Below, in pieces: positions 49,048 through 58,206 of a stretch of 64,000 bases of DNA (positions within the stretch are counted from its first letter, which is position 1; the number at the start of each line of letters is the position of its first letter). The notes under the pieces are model-generated. The model worked only from the letters and a program-made list of their open reading frames with translations, was not told the origin of the DNA and did no database searches. The translations under genes and the position numbers were made by a program. The stretch is from the NCBI RefSeq assembly GCF_002813775.1, contig NZ_CP020370.1, positions 124,001-188,000 of the forward strand. Reading direction: 5' to 3'. This DNA is from Candidatus Thiodictyon syntrophicum. Lineage in GTDB: Bacteria > Pseudomonadota > Gammaproteobacteria > Chromatiales > Chromatiaceae.

Positions 49048-52000
49048 TCAGAGCGCCGCCCGGATCTCGCCGAGGGCGCGGCGCACCGGCGCGGGCAGCC
49101 CCTCGCCCAGGGCGATGAGGAAGTCCAGGTATTCCAGCATCGTGGCGATCTCCCGCGGGCTGGCGCCGCCGCCCACGGCGGCCCGGTAGAGGTCGATGAT
49201 GCGCGGCGCCGTGGCGGGGTGCGGCTCGCTCTGGGTCAGCAGCAGGGCGGTCTCGTTGTCGGCCACGGCCACGGCGTTGTTGAAGCTGGGCTCGGCGGCG
49301 TGGCGCGCGACGGCCTGTTGGATCATCGCGTGCAGGTCATCGGGCAGGCCAGCCTGCCAGTCCTCGATCCGGCTCGGGTCCCGGGTCAGCAGCTTCACCG
49401 CTGCCCACAGGGGGAAATAGCGTGGACTGGGCGCCGCCGACTTGGCCAGCGCCTGGGCCAGATAGCCCTCCATCTTGACCAGGGCCGCGCGGCGCGCCGC
49501 CCACTCGTTATGGAGCCAGGCGCGGTAGCGCCAGGCGTTGCCCAGGGCGCTCAGGCGCTCCACGGTGGCGGCCCGCCGACAGACCAGGGTCAGTTCATCG
49601 ATGCTGGCCTCGATCTGTTCGACCAGGGCGGTCCGCCGGTCCTCCCGCGGCCCGTCCGCGGGCTCGTTGCGCAGGGCCTGCCAGTGCTCGCCGACCAGCC
49701 GGACCCGGAAGTCGTTGCACAGTCCCAGCACGCGCAGCGCGCAGTCACCGGTCTCCGCCTGGAGCGCCCGTTCCAGCCAGGTCACGGCCTGGGCGTAGTC
49801 GCGCGTCTCGCCCCAGGCGAGCCCCAGGGCGGCGGCCAGGTCCGCCCGGGCCAGCCAGACCTCAGTCTCGGTGTCCGGGATGGCGGCGACCAGGCGCTCG
49901 ATGTCGGCGCGCCGTGCAGCCGTGGCCGCCGCGTCGTCGCGCCCCGCGCGCACCTGCATCCGGATGCCCTGAATCAGGTTTTGCAGGTCGGCGACCAATT
50001 CGGCGGGGTCGTGATAGGGTCGGCGGACGGCGGGCACGCTCTCCACTGGCTGGATCCGCAGGCGAAAGGCGGGGTCCCCGTAACACTGGTAGGCACCCCA
50101 GGTGTTGACGTCGGGGAAGCGCCGCCAGACCTGCTCCCGGGCCTCGCGCACGGCCTCGCCGAAGAACTCGCCGGCCAGGAGCCGGGTGTAGAAGCATTCG
50201 GCGAAGCTCAAGCTCGCCTGATCGTTCACCGCCCAGCCCGCCGCGATCACCGCCTTGACGCCCATGCCGATGAACTGCACCGCCAGGTTCGCCGCCAGCT
50301 CGTTGTAGCGCGGCGGGACGCTGCCCTGGGTCTTGCCCAGGTGGCAGCAGTTGATGAAGACCAGTTCCGGCACCCAGCGCATCTGTTCCACGTCGCCGGG
50401 GGTGAGGAAGGTCTCACGGCCGATGACCATCCCGGAGCGCCGCTGCGCGCGTGCCGCCGCGGCCTGACCGCAGGCCGGGCAGGCGGCGGGGGCGGCGACG
50501 GACACCGGGAACTCGTGAACCCCGTGGCCAGCCAGGTGCAGGATGCGCCAGGCGTCCTTGTGCAGGCCGCTCAGGATGGCGTCGGCCTCCTCGTCGATGC
50601 AGTCCCGGACCTGATAGTCGTTGGCGCGCAGCAGCCCGATCACCAGGTTGGCCTCGTCGCGGGCGCCGGGCAGGTCGCCGAAGGCGTCCCAGTCGGTCAG
50701 GTTGGGGTTGCCCACGACAAAGGCGCGGGGCTCGGTGGCGTGGCCGGGGTGGGGGCGATAGCGCGGGGTCTTGAGTTGGCGCACCATCCCGGCGCCGACC
50801 GCGGGCGGGCGCCCGCTGTCGCTCCAGCGGTCCTCCAGGAGTTCCCAGGGGAAACGGGCGGAGGTCTCGTCCACCAACAGCACCAGGGCGCCCTGCCGGG
50901 GTGCCAGTTCACGCAGGCGACTGGGCAAGAGCATCTCGAACAGGGTCTTGGCCGCCTCGGTGTTGGCGGCATCACTGCGTGAGGCGTGCGCGATGAAGCT
51001 GTCGGCCAGCCGCAACTGACCGGCGGCCAGGGTGACCTCGGCGCGCGCCCGGTCGGTGGAGGCGATGAAGCGCAGGGCCTCGCCGCCGTCCTGACCCGCG
51101 CCCTCCTGGATAATCTCCAGGCGCTGCCACCAGTCCGGGGCCTCTTCGCAGCGGATGCGCCGCTGTCCGCCCTCGCCCGCCTCGATCACCCGTCGCGGCC
51201 AGTCCACCCGCGCGGCCACCGCGGCGTCCATGAGCGCCCCGTCCAGGGCCCGGGCGGCGGCAATCGCCAGGTCGTGATAAATCTCCAGAAACTCGAGGTG
51301 GTCGATGACCACCCGCGACCCCAGCCCGGCCTCCCGCAGACGGTCCGCAGCGGCCAGGGCGCCGCGCAGGATCGCCTTCACGGAGTCGGTCACGGTCATG
51401 CCCCCGGCCCCGGAGCCCACCAGCAGGCAGGAGACGCCCGCGGACCTGACCGTGTCGGCGGGGCCGAAGCGCCCGTCCGGCCACCGCGAGATGCGCAGCG
51501 CATAGTCGATCAGCGTGTCCCTGACCACCGTCTCCAGGAGCCCGGGGGCCAGGTCCCCGACCTGACCGAGCCCTACCACCAGGGCCCCTGCCGGCCGCCC
51601 CCGCGGGCCCGCGCTGAAGAACAGGGCATGGGTGCCCGGCCGACCCGGGTAGAGCCCGAGTTGCATCCGCTCGCTCAAGGCCCCGTTGAGCCGCTGGTCC
51701 AGGACGCGCTCGGCACTGACGATGGTATCCCCCAGATAGTGCCCCACCAGGACCGGATAGTGTGCATAGCCCAGGTCGCCGTGGCGGACGCCGACCCGGA
51801 TGACCGGTGCCGCCGCCGGGGACTCCGGGTCCGGCGCCGCCGCGGCGTCGGGGTCCGGCGTTGCCGCCTGGCCCGCGTCGGGATTGACGGCGGCCGGTGC
51901 GGTCGCGAGCAAGGGCGAGGTCGGGTCCCCGTCGGGCGCGCCGGCCGCCCCGTCTCCGGCAATTACCGCTGGGTCAGCAAAGGCGGCCGCGTCCGGGAGG

Positions 52001-52122
52001 GTCCCGGGGGCGGGCGCCTCCTGCACCACCGCCGACCGGGCGGGCGGGGCATCCTGGTCGGCGGCGGGCGTCCCCGCCGCCTCGATCGCACCGCGGCTGC
52101 GGCGGGTCCGGTTGGTGGCCAT
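49048..52122 (-). CDS. CHAT-domain protease
   Basis: 1024 residues from the ATG at 52122. The first 105 residues are Ala/Pro/Asp-rich and likely disordered. The middle (110-420) has no motif I can name (GVRHGDLGYAHYPVLVGHYL at its start). The caspase-HetF-like CHAT domain is at about 410-700: FPWELLED, LPGARDEANLVIGLLRAN, the catalytic His533 in LHLAGHGVHEF and Cys593 in VFINCCHLG, with AGWAVNDQASLSFAECFY after it. A CPACG insert lies between the catalytic residues. The last 300 residues are helical, TPR-like. CHAT proteases cut other proteins in death or defence pathways. A caspase-like gene lies 37 bp upstream, probably in one operon. Confidence 0.9.
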   Translation of the reverse strand: MATNRTRRSRGAIEAAGTPAADQDAPPARSAVVQEAPAPGTLPDAAAFADPAVIAGDGAAGAPDGDPTSPLLATAPAAVNPDAGQAATPDPDAAAAPDPESPAAAPVIRVGVRHGDLGYAHYPVLVGHYLGDTIVSAERVLDQRLNGALSERMQLGLYPGRPGTHALFFSAGPRGRPAGALVVGLGQVGDLAPGLLETVVRDTLIDYALRISRWPDGRFGPADTVRSAGVSCLLVGSGAGGMTVTDSVKAILRGALAAADRLREAGLGSRVVIDHLEFLEIYHDLAIAAARALDGALMDAAVAARVDWPRRVIEAGEGGQRRIRCEEAPDWWQRLEIIQEGAGQDGGEALRFIASTDRARAEVTLAAGQLRLADSFIAHASRSDAANTEAAKTLFEMLLPSRLRELAPRQGALVLLVDETSARFPWELLEDRWSDSGRPPAVGAGMVRQLKTPRYRPHPGHATEPRAFVVGNPNLTDWDAFGDLPGARDEANLVIGLLRANDYQVRDCIDEEADAILSGLHKDAWRILHLAGHGVHEFPVSVAAPAACPACGQAAAARAQRRSGMVIGRETFLTPGDVEQMRWVPELVFINCCHLGKTQGSVPPRYNELAANLAVQFIGMGVKAVIAAGWAVNDQASLSFAECFYTRLLAGEFFGEAVREAREQVWRRFPDVNTWGAYQCYGDPAFRLRIQPVESVPAVRRPYHDPAELVADLQNLIQGIRMQVRAGRDDAAATAARRADIERLVAAIPDTETEVWLARADLAAALGLAWGETRDYAQAVTWLERALQAETGDCALRVLGLCNDFRVRLVGEHWQALRNEPADGPREDRRTALVEQIEASIDELTLVCRRAATVERLSALGNAWRYRAWLHNEWAARRAALVKMEGYLAQALAKSAAPSPRYFPLWAAVKLLTRDPSRIEDWQAGLPDDLHAMIQQAVARHAAEPSFNNAVAVADNETALLLTQSEPHPATAPRIIDLYRAAVGGGASPREIATMLEYLDFLIALGEGLPAPVRRALGEIRAAL

Positions 52123-52159
52123 GGCGGGGTCTCCTCTATTTTCCGGTTACAGCCGCGAA

Positions 52160-52951
52160 CTATGCGAACACCGCGAAGCGCCGTGCGGTCGCGCTCCCCA
52201 TGATCTGCGGGGTCTGGGTCAGTCGGCTGCTCGGCAGATACTGCCGGATGGCGTTGAACCAGGCGTCGTAGTTGGCTGGTTTGAGCTCGCGCAGCGTCTT
52301 CAGGGCATAATAGGTGAAGGCCCCGTTGGGCCGACCCTGGAAGCTGGTGTCGTAGGAGTATTCGGTATCCTTGCAGCCAGCCAGGAGCAGGTCGCCGCCG
52401 GTGCGCCTGATCCCGCTGACCACCCGCGGGGCCGCGGCGCCGGCCGGGGGCAGCTCGTCCTTGGGCATCCAGTCCGACAGCGGCATGAAGCGGGCGCGCG
52501 TCTTGCCGACGTCCAGGTCATCCTCCCGCCCGCGGATCACCGAGCCGGAATGGCAACTGTCGGAGATCAACAGGATGCGCACCCCGGTGCCGGCGGACCT
52601 GAAGAGGATGCCGATCTCGTCGTCCAGGAGCGGGCCCTTGGTGCCGATGTCATAGGGGCAGAGCGCCTCGTCGCGCCCGTCCGGCTCGTCGCCCGAGCTG
52701 TCCGGCACCCAGGTGCCGTGCCCGGAATAGGTGAACAGCAGGGTGTCGCCGTTGTGGGCGGTGCTGATCAGGTCACGGATGGCGCTGATCATGGCCGCCT
52801 TGGTGGCCTGCCCGTCCAGCATCTTCGCCACCGTGAAACCGCGTTTGCCCAGTTCCGCCGACCAGTCGTTGGCGTCGTTGACGCAGCCCTTCAGGTCGTT
52901 GGCGGTGCCGGGATAGTCGTTGATACCGATGCACAGTGCCTTCTTGCTCAT
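52160..52951 (-). CDS. Caspase-like (peptidase C14, metacaspase) protease
   Basis: 263 residues from the ATG at 52951. This is a compact p20-like domain with KALCIGINDYPGTANDLKGC, the catalytic His78 in LLFTYSGHGTWVPD, and Cys133 in ILLISDSCHSGS. It also has GDLLLAGCKDTEYSYD and GAFTYYALKTL. Acidic residues around DSSGDEPDGRDE may bind calcium as in type I metacaspases. It should cleave after basic residues. It precedes the CHAT gene by 37 bp; the two proteases could form a cascade. No gasdermin or STAND sensor is adjacent in this window. Confidence 0.92.
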   Translation of the reverse strand: MSKKALCIGINDYPGTANDLKGCVNDANDWSAELGKRGFTVAKMLDGQATKAAMISAIRDLISTAHNGDTLLFTYSGHGTWVPDSSGDEPDGRDEALCPYDIGTKGPLLDDEIGILFRSAGTGVRILLISDSCHSGSVIRGREDDLDVGKTRARFMPLSDWMPKDELPPAGAAAPRVVSGIRRTGGDLLLAGCKDTEYSYDTSFQGRPNGAFTYYALKTLRELKPANYDAWFNAIRQYLPSSRLTQTPQIMGSATARRFAVFA

Positions 52952-53224
52952 GGGGTTGGTTCTCCGTCGTTTGCCTTGGGTGATGGATCGCGACCCGCGG
53001 TCTCAAGGTAGCGGCGCGCTACCCGATCCGCTCCCACAGAAGTTTGGTTGGTGAGGGCCGGTTGTGCAATGTCCGGGGGCGCGGATGGCGGTCAGCGGAT
53101 GGCGGGTGGTGGGGTCGGAAAGGGCCTGGCGGGCGGGGGCGAAAGCCTGGACCCGCGGGCGCGGGTGCGCCGCCGATCGGAGTCCGCGGCGTCCAGCTTG
53201 TTTCTGGCCGAGTCCGCGCGTATT

Positions 53225-53241
53225 GTTTGGTCAAGCCAAAC
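53225..53241. promoter_or_regulatory. Palindromic operator candidate for the Phd/VapC pair
   Basis: GTTTGG-TCAAG-CCAAAC lies 18 bp before the antitoxin start, embedded in a locally AT-richer stretch (gcgtattgtttggtcaagcc). Phd-type antitoxins bind such palindromes to repress their own operon. The remaining bases of 52952-53258 show no gene. Confidence 0.45.
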
Positions 53242-53258
53242 CAAGAGCGCCAGGTTCT

Positions 53259-53504
53259 ATGTCGGAAACCGTCCTCAATCTCTATCAAGCCAAGACCCTG
53301 CTCTCTGAGCTGGTCGATCGTGCCGCCGGCGGGGAGGAGATCGTAATCGCCAAGGCTGGCCGGCCCCTCGCCAAGCTGGTGCCCCTGTGCAGCCCGCGTG
53401 ACCGGCGCAGCCCCGGCGGCTGGCAGGGGAAGGTCCGGGTCAGCGAGGACTTCGACGCCCCGCTGCCGCCGGACCTGATCGACGCCTTCGAGGGTCAGCC
53501 GTGA
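53259..53504 (+). CDS. Phd/YefM-type antitoxin
   Basis: 81 residues from the ATG at 53259. ETVLNLYQAKTLLSELVDRA followed by GEEIVIAKAGRPLAKLVPL is the Phd/YefM DNA-binding N-terminus. The C-terminal tail (VRVSEDFDAPLPPDLIDAFE) is a toxin-binding segment. The stop overlaps the toxin GTG, indicating translational coupling. The start follows the palindromic operator candidate. Confidence 0.9.
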   Translation: MSETVLNLYQAKTLLSELVDRAAGGEEIVIAKAGRPLAKLVPLCSPRDRRSPGGWQGKVRVSEDFDAPLPPDLIDAFEGQP

Positions 53505-53887
53505 CGGGCCGGTCGCGGCTGTTGCTGGACACCCATGCCTTCCTCTGGTGGAAGCTGGATGATCCGCAGTTGAAGATGGACGCTCGCATCGCGATCACCC
53601 AGGCCGAACTGGTGTTCGTCAGTGCCGCTTCCGCCTGGGAGGCCGCCATCAAGGCGCGCTTGGGCAAACTGGACCTGACGGTCGACTTTGCGCAAGGCGT
53701 CAAGGAGAGCGGCTTCGAGCGCCTGCCCATCGGCTTTCAACACGCCGCCGAGACCCGCAACCTGCCGGACCACCACCGCGACCCCTTCGACCGGATGCTG
53801 ATTGCACAGGCACGCGTCGAGCGTTTGGTGGTGGTAACCCATGATCCACTGTTCGAGCCCTATGGGCTGGATTTGATCTGGACCTGA
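53501..53887 (+). CDS. PIN-domain toxin (VapC-type)
   Basis: 128 residues from a GTG at 53501 that overlaps the antitoxin stop by 4 bp. Acidic PIN residues: Asp in LLLDTHAFLWW, Glu in ASAWEAAIKARLGKL, Asp in HHRDPFDRMLIAQA and the VVTHDPLFEPYGL region. This is the Sll0205-like PIN subgroup that pairs with Phd antitoxins. It is a presumed Mg-dependent ribonuclease. Confidence 0.92.
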   Translation: MTGRSRLLLDTHAFLWWKLDDPQLKMDARIAITQAELVFVSAASAWEAAIKARLGKLDLTVDFAQGVKESGFERLPIGFQHAAETRNLPDHHRDPFDRMLIAQARVERLVVVTHDPLFEPYGLDLIWT

Positions 53888-53992
53888 CGGACACGGCGAG
53901 GTCTTCCTGACACACGAGCCTTGCGTCCTGCCTGTGGGTGGAACAAAATCGAGCCCGAGCGCGACGCGGCGTAAACCCGTGTTGCGCACCTG

Positions 53993-55189
53993 TTGCACCA
54001 GGAGGACGCCATCATCGGCATCGGTGTCACCCAGCCACTGTACTTCGACACCGCCGCGACGACCCGGGTCGCGCCCGAGGTGCTGGCCGCCATGGTCGCC
54101 CAGCTCGCCGGGGCCGAGCGCTTCGCCAACCCCTCGTCGGCGGCCCATAGCCCCGGCCGCGCCGCGGCGGCAGTGGTCGAGGGCGCGCGCGCCGCCATCG
54201 CCGCCGAGCTGCGCTGCGAACCCGACGAGATCATCTTCACCTCAGGCGCCACCGAGTCCGACAATCTCGCCCTGCGCGGGGTCGCGCTGGCCCACGCGCA
54301 GCAGGGTCGGCACCTGATCACCTCGCGGATCGAGCACCAGGCCGTGCTCGCCTGCTGTGCCGCGCTGGAGACTGAAGGCTTCCGGGTCACTTATCTGTCC
54401 CCCAACCGCCAGGGGTGGATCGAGCCCGCGGCCGTCGCCGCCGCGCTGCGCCCCGACACCCTGCTGGTCTCACTGATGCACACCAACAACGAGACCGGCG
54501 TCATGCAGCCCATCGCCGAGGTTGCCGCGCTGGCGGCCGAACGCGGCGTCTTGCTGCATGTCGATGCCGCCTAGGCGGCCGGCAAACTCCCGATCGATCT
54601 GCGCCAAATGCCGATCGACCTGCTCTCGCTCTCGGCCCACAAGTTCCATGGGCCCAAGGGGATCGGCTGTCTCGTGGTCCGCAATCGCCGCCGTCTCCGG
54701 CTGCAGCCGCTGATGTATGGCGGCGGCCAGGAATTCGGGTTACGCCCCGGAACGCTGCCGACCCATCAAATCGTCGGCCTGGCGACGGCCCTGACGCTGG
54801 CCGCCCGGCACCGTGCGACGGATCTGGCCCATGTCGCCGAACTGAGGCATCAGTTCGTCGCCAGGCTGCGCGCGCGGCTGCCGATCCAGGTCCACGGTGA
54901 GGGTGCCGCGGTGTCGCCCTACATCGTCAACCTCTCCATCCCCGGCATCGGCAGCGACGCCCTGATCAACCAGGTCGCACACGGACTCGCCATCGCCTCC
55001 GGCTCCGCCTGCTCCTCCGGCACCGTTGAGCCCTCCGCGGTGCTGCGGGCCATGGGGATCGAAGGCGACCTCTTATACGGTGCGGTCCGCGTCAGCTTCG
55101 ACCGCACCCATTCATTCAACGACGTAAGTAGCGCCGCGGACCTGATGGTCGCGGCGGTGCAGCGGATTCGGGAGTTGTCAGTGCAGTGA
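53993..55189 (+). pseudogene. Cysteine desulfurase (NifS/IscS-like) with one in-frame amber codon
   Basis: The reading frame is uninterrupted for 399 codons except for TAG at 54572-54574. Before it: LYFDTAATTRVAPEV, FTSGATESDNLALRGVA, LHVDAA. After it: AAGKLPIDL, the PLP lysine in LSAHKFHGPKG, GGGQEFGLRPGT and the active-site Cys in SGSACSSGT. Family members read HVDAAQAxGK, so CAG (Gln, a PLP-pocket residue) has become TAG. The start is unclear: the TTG at 53993 precedes an aggagg that is followed by ATC rather than ATG, so the start may also have decayed. It would supply sulfur from cysteine if readthrough occurred. No isc or nif partner is adjacent. Confidence 0.88.
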
Positions 55190-55257
55190 AGCTCACACGA
55201 TCCACATCCCCCATTCGCTGCACAAGAGCATCAGCGAACGTGCCCGTCGCGACGGGA

Positions 55258-58206
55258 TTACCCTGGATCACTGCGTATGTCTGCATCGCCGATGAAGGTC
55301 AAATTCTCTGGACTCAAGACGACACGTAGTCGCGCAAGTGTGCGCATGGACTCATCTGCTTCGTAGTCGGGATACTCCGGATTGGTCGCCTTGAGAATAT
55401 AGCGCCCATCTGGCGTTTTGGTCACTAGGCGCAGCAAGTATTGATCGTCACCGCCTGCGTCTTGTCGTTCAACGACCATGACCTGCCCGGTAATGGAGCC
55501 TGCGTGCGCCGGGTCAAGTAACTCCAGAAGCAGGTAGTCGCCGTCCTGGACGGGCGTCCTGCCGCCGTTCATCGAGTTTCCGATTGCGCGGGCCACAAAG
55601 TGTCGTGAGGGATCGAGGCGGCCATACTCCGAGCCGATACGGCAGGTGGCGTCCACATCGGTTCGTCCGCTTCTGAAATGTCCGCAGGCGATACGCAGGT
55701 TCGGAAAGTACGGGATCGTCCGGCCGGTCGTCTCCGGCGCGGGGGTCGGCCGGCGGAACGGGATGACCTTGGCGCTTGGTACGGTGGGCTCGTTCGCCTC
55801 GGCGGGCTCGGCGGGACGGTCGAGTCGCGGCTCGTAGGCGGCGAGCCGGTAGTCGACCAGTTCGCGAACCATGGATTGAAAGGTCTGGATCTCTGCGTCC
55901 GGTACATCGAAGTTCGGTTGGAATCGGCCTTTCCGAACGACGAACCAATTCGTTGCGTTCCCTGATTTGTTGCTCCCGGTCCATGCATTGATCGGGTTTC
56001 TCTTCCAGTGACCGAGCCATCCGCCCGGGTCGATGCTGTCGAGGTCGCGCAGGGCGCTGGGTAGGTCGCTGACAAAGCTGCGGCGGCGGCGAAAGACGGT
56101 CAGGGCTTGCACGGCGAGATCTTCCAGGCGGGGCGGGTCGCGAAGGCCGTCGTTGTCGAGGAGAGACTCCAGCAGCACGGCCTTGTAGCTGCGCGTCATG
56201 TTGGTGGTTTCGACCTCCCGGAAGAATGCCTCATGGCTGAGCAAGCATGCGGATTCCGCCGGGGCTAAATCTCCCTGGTCGCGCACCAGGGCCCACCATT
56301 GACTGTGCAAGCGGCGCAGGTCCGCAATGCTGGACCCGCTACGGTAGAACTCGGCCAAGGTCGGGCGGCGACCCAGCGACTCCTTAAGCGACTGGTAGTC
56401 AGTCGCGGGTCCACGCCCCTGGAGACGAGTCAGGAACTCGATGATCTCGATATCGTAGTTTGCGTAACAGCCCGGTGGAAGGATCAGCGTGCCGTCGCGG
56501 GCGCGGCGCGCGAAGGCGGCCAAGGCCGAATAGCTGGTGCCGGCGCCGAAGAGTGCCTGGGGTTTGTTCAGGAAGCCCTTGTGGTTGCCGATGAAGTCCA
56601 ACACCACCAGGCGTTCTTTGTCTGGATGCTGGCGCAGGCCCCGGCCAAGCTGTTGCAGGAACAGTACCTTCGACTCGGTAGGACGGAGCATCAGGACAGT
56701 GTCGATGGCGGGCAGATCGACACCTTCATTGAACAGGTCGACTGAGCAGATGACCTGCAGTTCGCCGCGATCCAATTGTTCGAGCGCCGCGCTACGGTCG
56801 AGTGGGGAGCCATGGTAGACGGCAGCAGCGCGGATCCCTTCGCGGCGGAAGCGTGCGGCCATGAAATCCGCGTGGCGCTTGGAGACACAGAAGGCCAAGG
56901 TCCGGCCCTGGGCCTTGGCGCGCCAATGGGTCAAGGCATGGCGCGCACGCCCCAGGGTAGCCAACTTGTTGGACAGGGACTCGGGGTCGAAACGCCCGTT
57001 GCGCCAGGGGATCTCTTGGTAGTTGACGGTTTCGTCGTAGATGCCGTAATAGTGAAAGGGGCAAAGCAATCCCAGTTCAATGCCATCGAACAGGTGACGG
57101 GTGTAGACCAGATTGTCATCGCACAGGCTCAAGATATCGGACTGGTCGGTCCGCTCCGGCGTTGCCGTCAGTCCGAGAAGGAACCGTGGCCTGAAATGCT
57201 GAAGCAATTGACGGTAGATCGGGGCGGAGGCGTGGTGGAATTCATCCACCACGATGTATTCAAAGCGCTCCGGTTCGAACCGTTCCAAGTGACGGACCTG
57301 CCCCAGCGTTTGCACAGACGCAAACAATAAGTCCACGTCCGCGTCTTTCTGTTCGCCAGTGTATCGACCCACCCGCCTGCGAGGGTGAACGCGCTGGAAG
57401 CTGCCCTCGGCCTGGAGTAGGATCTCTTCCCGATGGGCAACGAACAGGACGCTGCTCGCGTGCATTGATGCACTGTCGAACGCCGCCAGGTAGGTCTTGC
57501 CGAGTCCGGTCGCCATGACCACCAAGCCGCGACGGTAGCCCGCGTCCCGCGTGGCGGCCAAGGCGGCGAGGGCCTCGCGCTGCACTTCCGTCGGCCAGGG
57601 TGGGGGATCTTCTTGATCGTTGCTCCCCGGGGCAACGGGGAGCCGCTGGACCTTGCGGCGCTGCTCGTAGCGATCGATCCAATCATGGTCCAGCGCGTGA
57701 ACATTGGGATGCTCGAACAACACCTGGCACTCGACCTGGATCTCACGGAAGCCAAGCGCGTGAGAGGCGGCCGGGTCGTCGGCCCAGTTCACCCGATAGT
57801 TCCATTCCAACCCGTCGGTGAGTGCGGTGCGGCTGATGTTGCTGGAGCCGACGAACGCCGCACCCCAAACCTCGCGTCCCTCCTGGTTCTGGACGCAGAT
57901 ATACGCCTTGAGATGGAAACTCTCGTCCTCGGCCTGAAATACGCGCACGTCGGCGCCGCGCTCGGCGAGGAGCAGGAGCCGACGTAGGGCCGGTGGGTCG
58001 GTGACGTCGAGATAGTCGCTGGTCAGGATGCGCAGTTGCGCACCGCGGGTCTCGATGGCGTCTGCCAGTGCATCGAAGAGTAACGTCAGGCCGCTCGACT
58101 TGATGAATGCGACCGCCAAGTCGATCCGGTTCGCATGACGGATGGCGGTAAGCAGCCGCGGCAGGAACGGATTGCGGACGCCGCCGGTGATCAGGTACTG
58201 GGGCAC
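55258..58206 (-). CDS. PLD-nuclease / SF2 helicase / DUF3427 / S24-type multidomain protein
   Basis: 982 residues from the ATG at 58206. A PLD-like domain at about 5-150 includes FHLKAYICVQ and FVGSSNISRTAL (HxK and SN-type residues). The SF2 helicase core has Walker A MATGLGKTYLA, DEFHH in IVVDEFHHASA, TATPERTDQ and the C-terminal motif LGRGLRQHPDK. DUF3427 follows. The last 130 residues resemble a LexA/S24 peptidase-like domain (FVARAIGNSMNGG, VQDGDYLLLELL, a Lys in LVTKTPDG). The combination suggests DNA processing with self-cleavage or damage sensing. The upstream methyltransferase overlaps by 16 bp. Such PLD-helicase plus methyltransferase pairs are candidate defence modules; activity is inferred. 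Confidence 0.85.
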   Translation of the reverse strand: MPQYLITGGVRNPFLPRLLTAIRHANRIDLAVAFIKSSGLTLLFDALADAIETRGAQLRILTSDYLDVTDPPALRRLLLLAERGADVRVFQAEDESFHLKAYICVQNQEGREVWGAAFVGSSNISRTALTDGLEWNYRVNWADDPAASHALGFREIQVECQVLFEHPNVHALDHDWIDRYEQRRKVQRLPVAPGSNDQEDPPPWPTEVQREALAALAATRDAGYRRGLVVMATGLGKTYLAAFDSASMHASSVLFVAHREEILLQAEGSFQRVHPRRRVGRYTGEQKDADVDLLFASVQTLGQVRHLERFEPERFEYIVVDEFHHASAPIYRQLLQHFRPRFLLGLTATPERTDQSDILSLCDDNLVYTRHLFDGIELGLLCPFHYYGIYDETVNYQEIPWRNGRFDPESLSNKLATLGRARHALTHWRAKAQGRTLAFCVSKRHADFMAARFRREGIRAAAVYHGSPLDRSAALEQLDRGELQVICSVDLFNEGVDLPAIDTVLMLRPTESKVLFLQQLGRGLRQHPDKERLVVLDFIGNHKGFLNKPQALFGAGTSYSALAAFARRARDGTLILPPGCYANYDIEIIEFLTRLQGRGPATDYQSLKESLGRRPTLAEFYRSGSSIADLRRLHSQWWALVRDQGDLAPAESACLLSHEAFFREVETTNMTRSYKAVLLESLLDNDGLRDPPRLEDLAVQALTVFRRRRSFVSDLPSALRDLDSIDPGGWLGHWKRNPINAWTGSNKSGNATNWFVVRKGRFQPNFDVPDAEIQTFQSMVRELVDYRLAAYEPRLDRPAEPAEANEPTVPSAKVIPFRRPTPAPETTGRTIPYFPNLRIACGHFRSGRTDVDATCRIGSEYGRLDPSRHFVARAIGNSMNGGRTPVQDGDYLLLELLDPAHAGSITGQVMVVERQDAGGDDQYLLRLVTKTPDGRYILKATNPEYPDYEADESMRTLARLRVVLSPENLTFIGDADIRSDPG

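Noticed and set aside
48943-50982. Open frame opposite the CHAT gene
   Set aside because: Shadow frame; the CHAT catalytic motifs on the minus strand are decisive.
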